Shown here in pieces: positions 1 to 6,461 of a stretch of DNA of 17,127 bases. Position 1 is the first letter of the stretch. Every line of letters begins with the position of its first letter. A program made the position numbers and the translations under genes. The notes under the pieces are model-generated. The model was not told the DNA's origin. It searched no databases and worked only from the letters and a program-made list of their open reading frames with translations. Source of the DNA: Clostridiales bacterium (GTDB lineage: Bacteria > Bacillota > Clostridia > Oscillospirales > Acutalibacteraceae); NCBI GenBank assembly GCA_012511005.1, contig JAAZGX010000211.1:1-17127 (forward strand), read 5' to 3'.

Positions 1-18
1 GAACTGTAATTTGAATAA

Positions 19-1617
19 TCAATCAATAAATTTACCGTAGTGTAAAGGCTCGAGTAAAGATTCAAGCACTTTTAGGGAAGCGCCCGCTATGTCCTTTAAC
101 TGTTTTTGAGAAAACATATCACGGACATAATCTATAACGCTTGAAATAAAAAATTCAGCGGGAGGGTCGCCGGTTGGCGTCATTACGACATTGTTGCCTT
201 GGAATGAAAAGCGCAAAACCCTCCTTGCTAAAGATTCAATAGGTCTTACCCACACTTCAAGCGTATAATTATCAAGCCAATAAGCGGCGGCTGCCGCAGT
301 ATATGGGGAGTCTGCAAGAACTATGGGCGTAAATCTGTATTTACCGTCTAATCCGCAGGAAATAGTGTTTATCTCATCAAGCTCTTGCCATGTGAACATC
401 ATTTCATTTTCATTTATAGAAAAATCAAAGCTTATATTATTAATATTTCCCGCTCTTGTTTTAGACATATACACATCAGCAGAGCTTAAAATACCAAGAG
501 GAGTGCCGACTGCGTTTAAGAGTAAATCATTTCTCAGGCGAATAGTTCGCCCTGAAATGAAACTTTCAAGAGGACTGCGCCTTTTTGATTGCGGTACAAT
601 ATCTATGGGTCTATTTTTTACAAACTCTTTATACAAAGGCGCGGACTTTACAGAAGTATCTGCATTTATAAAACCCTCTGTTTTTAATATATCAAAGGCG
701 CTCCATATCGTTTCTGTATCAACAGAACAAGAGGTAAAAGCTATAACGGCATCCTTATCCTCTAAAACAATTCCTAATTGACTGTACATACCGTCTGCTC
801 GATATTCATATTCATTTTCTGTCCAAATACAGTATCCATATCCCTTTTCCCTTACGGGTGTGCCTTTTATAGCGGCTTGATTTAATGTCGCCGCCTTCGC
901 AAAGTCTTTTGGGATAATTTGCTTGCCGCGGAATTTACCTTCATTTAAGTAGCACATCATTATTTTAGCAAGGTCCTCTGTTTTAAGGAATAAGCCCCAG
1001 CCGCCCGCTTCAATTCCATTATGGTCTGTTTCCCAAAACGGCTTATCAATTCCAAGCGGCAGAAATAGGCGCTCATAAAGAAAATCTGTGACGCTTACGC
1101 CCGTAACACGATGAAGTATGGCGCAAAGCGCGTATATATTTTCGTTCACATATTCAAATTTCTCGCCCGGCTCGGAAATCCATTTGGCATCCAAAAGATG
1201 CTTCATCCAGTCCTTATCTGTTTTATGTAACAGATAGCTTGGCAGTTTCCCCGATGTCATAGTTAAAAGATGGCGGATTTCAAGCTTTTCAAGCTTTTCG
1301 TCTCCCTTTTTCGGAGCATATTCAGGGAATATGTCAATAAATCTCGTTTCAAGCTTTATGTACCCCTCATTTAAGGCAAAGCCTATTGCCGTTGCCGTAA
1401 TAGTTTTGCTTACTGAGTACATAATATGCGGAGTATCCCTTGAAAAAGGCTCTCTATAACACTCTGCCGCAACTTTCCCGTGCCGCACGACCATAAGGCT
1501 ATGGTATCGCACATCTTTTTCTTCAAGGTATTGAAGTGTTTTTATGAAAGCTTTTGAGGAAACTCCCGCACATTCAGGCGTTCTTGCCCTTGTTAGGCGT
1601 GTGTTTTTTGCCGGCAT
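19..1617 (-). CDS. Serine hydrolase, class C beta-lactamase/esterase fold, with C-terminal beta-rich domain
   Basis: A 532-residue protein of the beta-lactamase/penicillin-binding-like serine hydrolase superfamily. The active-site SxxK tetrad is S68-V-S-K71 (MYSVSK), and the second-motif tyrosine is Y156-V-N158. The usual third motif (KTG or HxG) is not obvious; at its expected place lies R273-A-D-G, followed by a strand ending FTS. Residues 1-330 form the hydrolase domain, and about 200 further residues look beta-rich, as in other long members of this superfamily. There is no signal peptide or lipobox, so it is probably cytoplasmic. The ATG start is supported by a GAGGGGG Shine-Dalgarno 8 bases upstream. 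It lies just downstream of the argCJBD terminator, so it is probably a separate unit. Substrate is not predictable; peptidase, esterase or amidase activity are all possible. Family call is firm, specific function is not. Confidence 0.85.
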   Translation of the reverse strand: MPAKNTRLTRARTPECAGVSSKAFIKTLQYLEEKDVRYHSLMVVRHGKVAAECYREPFSRDTPHIMYSVSKTITATAIGFALNEGYIKLETRFIDIFPEYAPKKGDEKLEKLEIRHLLTMTSGKLPSYLLHKTDKDWMKHLLDAKWISEPGEKFEYVNENIYALCAILHRVTGVSVTDFLYERLFLPLGIDKPFWETDHNGIEAGGWGLFLKTEDLAKIMMCYLNEGKFRGKQIIPKDFAKAATLNQAAIKGTPVREKGYGYCIWTENEYEYRADGMYSQLGIVLEDKDAVIAFTSCSVDTETIWSAFDILKTEGFINADTSVKSAPLYKEFVKNRPIDIVPQSKRRSPLESFISGRTIRLRNDLLLNAVGTPLGILSSADVYMSKTRAGNINNISFDFSINENEMMFTWQELDEINTISCGLDGKYRFTPIVLADSPYTAAAAAYWLDNYTLEVWVRPIESLARRVLRFSFQGNNVVMTPTGDPPAEFFISSVIDYVRDMFSQKQLKDIAGASLKVLESLLEPLHYGKFID

Positions 1618-1711
1618 ACTGTCAACCCCCTCGTTTTTTATAAGGAAAGTAATATATCACAATAAGAATACCATAAAAAAACCTATAAGTAAACCGGAAT
1701 AAGTAAAAAAT

Positions 1712-1739
1712 AAAAAAACGGCGGCGGAAAAACCGCCGC
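1712..1739 (-). terminator. Rho-independent terminator of the argCJBD operon
   Basis: Read on the minus strand, a 7-bp GC-only stem (GCGGCGG/CCGCCGC, arms at 1733-1739 and 1721-1727) with a TTTTT loop is followed by CG and seven T residues. It starts 37 bases after the argD stop codon and separates the arginine cluster from the downstream serine hydrolase. Confidence 0.9.
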
Positions 1740-1776
1740 TTTAAATATACAATCATACAGTTGCTTTTATATTCTG

Positions 1777-2934
1777 TTAAATACAGGCTTTTAGGATTGA
1801 AAGTGCCTCGTCAATTTCCTTGTAAGATATACAAAAAGCGGGTAAAAGGCGAATTTTATTTTTAGCGGTAAGCACAAGGACGCCGTTTTCTATGCATCTT
1901 GACACCGAGGACTTCGCTTCTCCCTCTATTTCAATGCCGAGCATAAGCCCCTTGCCGCTTACGCTTTTTACTTTGCTAAAGTTTTTTATGGCAGAGCTTA
2001 TATACTCGCCTTTAGCTGTTATGTCTGAAAGCATAGCATCATCTATTCTTTCTGCAATAGTTGCCGCGCCGGCGCAGACTATGGGATTTCCGCCGAAGGT
2101 AGAGCCGTGTGTGCCCGATATAAGCGCATGTTCGAACCTTTTAGAAAAAAGCGTTGCTCCTATAGGCAGTCCGCCTCCCAATCCCTTCGCCGTAGTTACG
2201 ATATCGGGGTTAAGGTTATAGTGCATATATGAAAAATATTTACCCGTCCTGCCGTTGCCCGTCTGCACCTCATCAATTATAAGAGGAATGTCAAAACTTG
2301 TTGACAGCTCTTTTATTGTTTCTATCAATTCATCCGATAAAGGCATAACACCGCCCTCGCCTTGAATTATTTCAATCATTATTGCGGCGCATTTATTGTT
2401 TTTTACAAGAGTTTTTATACTTTCTGTATTATGTGTATCGGCATATAAAAAACCGTCTGTAAATGGGAAAAAGTCTTCGTGGAAGCTTTCTTGCCCCGTT
2501 GCGGCAAGCGTTGTTATAGTTCTGCCGTGAAAACTATTTTTTAGTGTGATTATGTTATGAAAACCCTTGCCGTTTTTTTGAAGGGAAAACCGCCTTGCGG
2601 CTTTTATGGCACATTCATTGGCCTCCGCGCCGGAGTTTGAGAAAAAGACTTTGCTCATACCGCTTTTCTCCGAAAGGAGTTTTGAAAGATATGCCGCAGG
2701 TTCTGTATAAAAAAGATTTGAAGTGTGCTGAATTTTTTTCGCCTGCTGTGTTACAGCGTTTATAAAAGTCTCATCACAAAAACCGAAAGCGTTTACGCCA
2801 ATACCGCTCGTAAGGTCAATATATCTTTTATTATTTTCGTCAAAGGCTATGCTTCCTTTTCCTTTAACAAGGGTAACGGGAAACCGCCCATATGTATGTA
2901 ATATATATTCATCAGTTAAACATTTCGTATCCAA
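1777..2934 (-). CDS. argD: Acetylornithine aminotransferase
   Basis: PLP-dependent class III aminotransferase, 385 residues. It converts N-acetylglutamate semialdehyde plus glutamate to N-acetylornithine and 2-oxoglutarate, the fourth step of ornithine synthesis, in the cytoplasm. Visible features are the SNSGAEANE cofactor phosphate-binding segment (99-107), the D221-E-V-Q cofactor ring contact, and the Schiff-base lysine K250 in TTAKGLGGG. Length is normal for ArgD. The start is a TTG (CAA at 2932-2934 on the plus strand), preceded at good spacing by GAGGTG, which overlaps the TGA stop of argB; translation is probably coupled. It is last in argCJBD. Class III transaminases are promiscuous, but the arg context makes ArgD the clear choice. 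Confidence 0.95.
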   Translation of the reverse strand: MDTKCLTDEYILHTYGRFPVTLVKGKGSIAFDENNKRYIDLTSGIGVNAFGFCDETFINAVTQQAKKIQHTSNLFYTEPAAYLSKLLSEKSGMSKVFFSNSGAEANECAIKAARRFSLQKNGKGFHNIITLKNSFHGRTITTLAATGQESFHEDFFPFTDGFLYADTHNTESIKTLVKNNKCAAIMIEIIQGEGGVMPLSDELIETIKELSTSFDIPLIIDEVQTGNGRTGKYFSYMHYNLNPDIVTTAKGLGGGLPIGATLFSKRFEHALISGTHGSTFGGNPIVCAGAATIAERIDDAMLSDITAKGEYISSAIKNFSKVKSVSGKGLMLGIEIEGEAKSSVSRCIENGVLVLTAKNKIRLLPAFCISYKEIDEALSILKACI

Positions 2935-2943
2935 AATAACACC

Positions 2944-3795
2944 TCAAATAAACATTGTTCCGATGCCTTCATCGGTAAGAATTTCTATAAGAATTGCGTG
3001 CGGCACTCTGCCGTCTATTATAACGACCTTTTTCACTCCATTTTTAATGGCGGCAATACAGCAGTCAATCTTAGGAATCATACCTCCTGAAATAATGCCC
3101 TGCGAAATTAGCTTGTCTGCATCTTTCACTTTTATTTCGGGGATTAGAGAATTGCCGTCATCTTTATTATTTAATATACCCTTAGTATCAGTCATCGAAA
3201 TAAGGCTTTCCGCCTTTAGCGCTTCGGCGATTTTTGCCGCCGCCGTATCAGCATTTATATTATAGATATTCCCCTTATTATCACACCCTACTGTGGCTAT
3301 TATCGGAATATAGCCTTTTTCTAACAAATCTGTAATAGGGGAGGTGGAAATCTCCGTAATTTCACCTACAAATCCGAGCCTTTTATCAAGCGTCTTAGCG
3401 CTTATCATATGACCGTCTGCACCTGAAAGACCAATAGCGCTGCCGCCTATGCTTTGAATTAAATTTACAAGCCCTTTATTGATTTTGCCCGACAGTACCA
3501 TTTGCACTATCTCTGCCGTTTCGGCATCCGTAACGCGAAGCCCGTCAATAAACTCAGTCTTTTTGCCCGCGGCGTTTAACGCTTCCGTTATTTCAGCTCC
3601 GCCGCCGTGAACGAGTACAACTTTTATTCCAATAAGAGAAAGCAGAACAATATCGCGCATAACGGACTTTTTAAGCGTTTCGCTTTGCATTGCACTGCCG
3701 CCATACTTAATGACTACTATTTTATTATTATATTTTTGAATATAAGGCAGAGCCTGAATAAGAATATCTGCCCTTTGTTCGTTTGAAAGTTTCAT
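2944..3795 (-). CDS. argB: Acetylglutamate kinase
   Basis: Amino acid kinase family, 283 residues. It phosphorylates N-acetylglutamate with ATP to N-acetylglutamyl 5-phosphate, step two of ornithine synthesis. Visible motifs are V-I-K30-Y-G-G near the N terminus (ATP phosphate binding) and HGGG at 63-66 (substrate/phosphate loop). About 25 residues precede the first strand, and the C terminus ends TDEGIGTMF; both resemble the arginine-inhibited kinases found with the cyclic, ArgJ-type pathway, whereas the arginine-insensitive E. coli enzyme lacks the N-terminal helix. Feedback inhibition by arginine is therefore likely but inferred. The ATG is preceded by AAGGTGA. Fifteen bases separate it from argJ upstream, and its stop codon is embedded in the argD ribosome binding site. 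Confidence 0.95.
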   Translation of the reverse strand: MKLSNEQRADILIQALPYIQKYNNKIVVIKYGGSAMQSETLKKSVMRDIVLLSLIGIKVVLVHGGGAEITEALNAAGKKTEFIDGLRVTDAETAEIVQMVLSGKINKGLVNLIQSIGGSAIGLSGADGHMISAKTLDKRLGFVGEITEISTSPITDLLEKGYIPIIATVGCDNKGNIYNINADTAAAKIAEALKAESLISMTDTKGILNNKDDGNSLIPEIKVKDADKLISQGIISGGMIPKIDCCIAAIKNGVKKVVIIDGRVPHAILIEILTDEGIGTMFI

Positions 3796-3810
3796 ATTAT
3801 CACCTTAATT

Positions 3811-5022
3811 TTATGTTCTGTAATCTCCGTTGATTTTGACATAGTCGTATGTCAAATCACAGCCCCAAGCAGTGGCAGAGCTGTCGCCGGCATTAAGATT
3901 TACAAGGATTTGTATTTCGTCCTTTTTAAGAATACTTTTTGCTGATTTTTCAGAAAAATCAATGCCGCTGCCGCTTTTACATACCGTTATTTCGCCTGCC
4001 TCAGACTTGAATGAAACATCAATTTTTGTAACATCAATATTAGCTTTAGAATAGCCTGCCGCACAAAGAATTCTGCCCCAGTTTGCATCTTCCCCGAACA
4101 TAGCCGCCTTTACTAAAGATGAGCAAATAATTGATTTAGAAACGAGCTTTGCGTCACTTTCCGACTTTGCCTGTGAAACGGTGCATTCAAGCAGCTTTGT
4201 CGCACCCTCACCGTCACGCGCTATCATTTTGCAAAGTGCTTTTGTTACAACTCCTAAAGCATTCGTGAATTTCTTGAAATCCTCTCCCTCACAAACGATT
4301 TCCTCATTCCCTGAAAGTCCGTTAGCAAGAACACTGACCATATCATTAGTTGAGGTGTCTCCGTCAACACTTATCATATTAAAAGAGTTTTTAACATCAG
4401 TTAAAAGCGCCTTTTTAAGCATTTCGGGAGATATTGCAACATCTGTTGTAATAAAAATGAGCATCGTCGCCATATTAGGACATATCATACCGGAGCCTTT
4501 CGCAATAGCGCCGAGTGAGCATCTTTTTTTGCCGAGCATAAAAGATACGGCATATTCCTTTATTCTCAAGTCCGTAGTCATAATAGCCTCTGCCGCAGCG
4601 GTACTGTTGATGCCAAGGCTTTGTACTAATAGGGGAATACCGTTTTTAATAGGCACAATATCAAGCGTTTGACCTATAACACCCGTTGAGGCGACTATAA
4701 CATCTGACGGGCTTATATTAAGAGCATTTGCCGTAAGTTCACACATCAATTCGGCTTTAATTATGCCGTCACTGTTACAGGTATTTGCATTGCCGCTGTT
4801 ACAGATAATGGCTTTCGCATAGCCGTCCCTTATATTTTTCTCTGTTACGGTTAAGGGCGCGCCTTTAACGAGATTTTGCGTGTAAACAGAGGCGGCGGCA
4901 CAACGCGTTTCGCTGTAAATCAACGCTAAATCCTTTTTTGTTTTATTCTTTCTTATGCCGCAGTGTATTCCGCCTGAGAGAAAGCCTTTTGCGGCACAAA
5001 CGCCGCCGGAGATTACTTCCAT
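3811..5022 (-). CDS. argJ: Bifunctional glutamate N-acetyltransferase/ornithine acetyltransferase
   Basis: ArgJ, 403 residues. It transfers the acetyl group from N-acetylornithine to glutamate, making ornithine and regenerating N-acetylglutamate; bifunctional forms also use acetyl-CoA. The protein opens with the typical G-A/V-x-A-A-K-G-F segment and G-I-R. It has the oxyanion-type S112-T-G-V-I-G-Q loop and the self-cleavage motif N183-M-A-T-M-L, in which the chain is cut before T186; the new N-terminal threonine is the nucleophile. The precursor thus yields alpha (about 185 residues) and beta (about 218 residues) chains. Starts at ATG with GAAAGG 8 bases upstream, and lies 17 bases after argC. 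No argA or argE is in the window, which fits a cyclic pathway. Whether this copy has the acetyl-CoA activity cannot be told from sequence alone. Confidence 0.96.
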   Translation of the reverse strand: MEVISGGVCAAKGFLSGGIHCGIRKNKTKKDLALIYSETRCAAASVYTQNLVKGAPLTVTEKNIRDGYAKAIICNSGNANTCNSDGIIKAELMCELTANALNISPSDVIVASTGVIGQTLDIVPIKNGIPLLVQSLGINSTAAAEAIMTTDLRIKEYAVSFMLGKKRCSLGAIAKGSGMICPNMATMLIFITTDVAISPEMLKKALLTDVKNSFNMISVDGDTSTNDMVSVLANGLSGNEEIVCEGEDFKKFTNALGVVTKALCKMIARDGEGATKLLECTVSQAKSESDAKLVSKSIICSSLVKAAMFGEDANWGRILCAAGYSKANIDVTKIDVSFKSEAGEITVCKSGSGIDFSEKSAKSILKKDEIQILVNLNAGDSSATAWGCDLTYDYVKINGDYRT

Positions 5023-5039
5023 AATTTTAACCTTTCATT

Positions 5040-5972
5040 TTATAGTATCAGTGAGTGTTCAGGGCTTAAACCGAAAACAATGTTCATGCATTCAACCGCG
5101 GCGCCAGACGCGCCTTTACCAAGATTGTCAAATACGGCGCCAAGAGTAATTCTGTCCCCGTTGCCGTTTACCGTAACAGCCATAAAATCTTTGCCGGAGA
5201 ACATATCAGCGGGTATAAATCCGCTTTCATCAAGCGTTTCTTTATAAAAAATAATTTTTCCGTTATATTTTGATTGATATAACTTCTTTATCGTATTTAT
5301 ATCACAGCCTATGTCTAAATCCTCCTTAAAGAGGCTTATGGTGACGAGCATACCGCTGTAAAAGTCAGAAACTATAGGCATAAATACCGGAGCTATTTTA
5401 AGATTGTTTATTACCGTCATTTCCTTTAGGTGCTTATGGTTTTGAGTGAGCGCATATTGCCTTGGAGCATTTAGAAAGGCGCTCTTATTCTCGCCCTCAT
5501 ATTCTGAAATCATCGCGTTGCCGCCGCCGCTGTATCCCGTCAGCGAAACGCATGTAAGACGGACATCCTCTTTAATTATTCCGCCGTCCCTTAGCGGTTT
5601 AACCAATACAGTAAACCCGCTTGCGTGGCAGCCGGGGACGGCAATTCGCTTTGCTTTTTTTATGCTTTCAAAGCCACCGTCAAACACCTCGGGCAGACCG
5701 TATTCCCAACCGTTACATGTGCGGTGAGCCGTTGACGCGTCAATAATTACCGTGTTCGGATTTTCTGCCGTTAAAACAGCTTGCCTTGCCGCTTCGTCGG
5801 GTAAGCACAAAAAAGTCAAGTCGCTTGAATTCATAGCCTCTTTTCTTCTGTTTTCGTCTTTCCTCAAGTCATCGGACAATGTTATTATTTCAATATCTGT
5901 TCTTTTTTCGAGCCTTTCGTATATGCTAAGTCCCGTTGTTCCTGCTTTGCCGTCAATGAATACCTTTTTCAT
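5040..5972 (-). CDS. argC: N-acetyl-gamma-glutamyl-phosphate reductase, short (type 2) form
   Basis: NADPH-dependent reductase of N-acetylglutamyl 5-phosphate to the semialdehyde, third step of ornithine synthesis. At 310 residues it is shorter than the common ~340-residue ArgC. Its N terminus (MKKVFIDGKAGTTGLSIYER) carries the D-G-x-A-G-T-T-G-L motif of the uncommon ArgC form, in place of the G-A-x-G-Y-x-G of ordinary ArgC. The catalytic cysteine is C115 in V-P-G-C-H-A-S-G. Downstream, the LTGYSGGG segment and the conserved HKHLKEM stretch are intact. ATG start with TGAGG a few bases upstream. It is the first gene of the operon, about 45 bases downstream of the predicted transcription start. 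Confidence 0.93.
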   Translation of the reverse strand: MKKVFIDGKAGTTGLSIYERLEKRTDIEIITLSDDLRKDENRRKEAMNSSDLTFLCLPDEAARQAVLTAENPNTVIIDASTAHRTCNGWEYGLPEVFDGGFESIKKAKRIAVPGCHASGFTVLVKPLRDGGIIKEDVRLTCVSLTGYSGGGNAMISEYEGENKSAFLNAPRQYALTQNHKHLKEMTVINNLKIAPVFMPIVSDFYSGMLVTISLFKEDLDIGCDINTIKKLYQSKYNGKIIFYKETLDESGFIPADMFSGKDFMAVTVNGNGDRITLGAVFDNLGKGASGAAVECMNIVFGLSPEHSLIL

Positions 5973-5989
5973 AAAACCTCATCTTTTTA

Positions 5990-6028
5990 CGCTAATAGCG
6001 GTTATTTATTCATATTTGCACATAAATA
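5990..6028 (-). promoter_or_regulatory. Candidate operator/leader of the arg operon
   Basis: Two inverted repeats lie between the arg promoter and argC. TATTTAT (6003-6009) pairs with ATAAATA (6022-6028), overlapping the -10 box and start point; within it, minus-strand TGAATAAATA resembles one half of an ARG box (TGAATWWWWATTCA), but the second half does not match. Further down, CGCTATTAGCG (5990-6000) is a short hairpin just ahead of the ribosome binding site. ArgR/AhrC control is plausible for such an operon, but the site match is partial. Confidence 0.35.
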
Positions 6029-6053
6029 TACAATTTTTATACAGAGTTGTCAA
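6025..6053 (-). promoter_or_regulatory. Sigma-A promoter of argCJBD
   Basis: On the minus strand, TTGACA (6048-6053) and TATATT (6025-6030) are separated by exactly 17 bases, giving a near-consensus vegetative promoter. The start point is expected near 6018, about 45 bases before the argC ATG. It sits directly after the terminator of the upstream miniprotein gene. Confidence 0.85.
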
Positions 6054-6060
6054 GTGTTTT

Positions 6061-6101
6061 TGAAAATAAAAATCCGTCTCGAAAAATTCCGAAACGGATT
6101 T
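6061..6101 (-). terminator. Rho-independent terminator of the miniprotein gene
   Basis: On the minus strand, a 12-bp stem with one G-U wobble (arms 6090-6101 and 6070-6081) and an 8-base loop is followed by TTATTTT. It ends the unit at 6120-6296 just before the arg promoter. On the plus strand the hairpin lacks a T tract, so it is probably one-way. Confidence 0.8.
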
Positions 6102-6119
6102 CTAAAATAGATTATTAAT

Positions 6120-6296
6120 TTATGCTACGGTTTCAGCAGTAAATTCATCATCAAGGCAGGAGCAGGAAACATAGTTTTCCTCATCATATCCTGTATGGGC
6201 ATCTCTGGCTTTTATTTTTTGAAGAATAACATAAACTGCTGCGGCTGCACCCGCTATCGCAGTGATAAAAGCGATGATTTTGAGAACTTTTTTCAT
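6120..6296 (-). CDS. Small single-pass membrane protein with Cys-Ser-Cys acidic tail
   Basis: A 58-residue protein that I do not recognise. Residues 2-6 are basic (KKVLK), residues 7-25 form one hydrophobic, alanine-rich helix, and a basic stretch (KIKAR) follows. The tail is acidic and polar, with YVSCSCLDDE (C47, C49). The charge pattern does not decide topology. The start chosen is the ATG at 6294-6296, 10 bases after AGGAGG. An ATG four codons upstream is only one base from the Shine-Dalgarno, and longer versions would begin upstream of the promoter. It is monocistronic, with a consensus promoter and its own terminator, which argues that it is a real and well-expressed gene. Signal anchor or small regulator are possible; function unknown. 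Confidence 0.75.
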   Translation of the reverse strand: MKKVLKIIAFITAIAGAAAAVYVILQKIKARDAHTGYDEENYVSCSCLDDEFTAETVA

Positions 6297-6330
6297 CTGA
6301 AACATACCTCCTAATTTTTTAACTGTATGT

Positions 6331-6359
6331 ATTATAACCGTTAAAATATTAAAAGTCAA
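6331..6359 (-). promoter_or_regulatory. Promoter of the small membrane protein gene
   Basis: Minus-strand TTGACT (6354-6359), a 17-base spacer and TATAAT (6331-6336) form a near-perfect sigma-A promoter. Expected start about 6324, leaving a leader of roughly 27 bases that contains AGGAGG. It faces away from the pdp promoter, with 16 bases between the two -35 boxes. Confidence 0.88.
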
Positions 6360-6375
6360 ACATATTTTTTTGTAT

Positions 6376-6404
6376 TTGACTGTCATATCTGACTAATTTA
6401 TAAT
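6376..6404 (+). promoter_or_regulatory. Promoter of pdp
   Basis: TTGACT (6376-6381), a 17-base spacer and TATAAT (6399-6404) match the sigma-A consensus in 11 of 12 positions. The expected start is near 6411, about 50 bases before the pdp ATG. The same hexamers and spacing appear on the opposite strand at 6331-6359. Confidence 0.88.
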
Positions 6405-6461
6405 ATGATTATGTTAAACATAAAAGAAAGAAAAAAATTCGTTGTGAACGGAGGCTGTAAA

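Noticed and set aside
323..781. 152-codon plus-strand open frame over the serine hydrolase
   Set aside because: Shadow of a clear minus-strand coding gene; no recognisable domain or start signal.
1618..1700. Promoter for the serine hydrolase (TTATTG-17-TATAAA on the minus strand)
   Set aside because: The -35 hexamer matches consensus in only two positions; the region is AT-rich enough to give this by chance.
6297..6386. N-terminal extension of the small membrane protein to 88 residues
   Set aside because: Codons would cover the promoter at 6331-6359 and lie upstream of the start point; the ribosome site favours 6296.
6405..6461. Upstream in-frame ATG of pdp giving a 447-residue protein
   Set aside because: It abuts the TATAAT box at 6399-6404 and precedes the expected transcription start, and it has no ribosome site; the ATG at 6462 has GGAGG at 7 bases.
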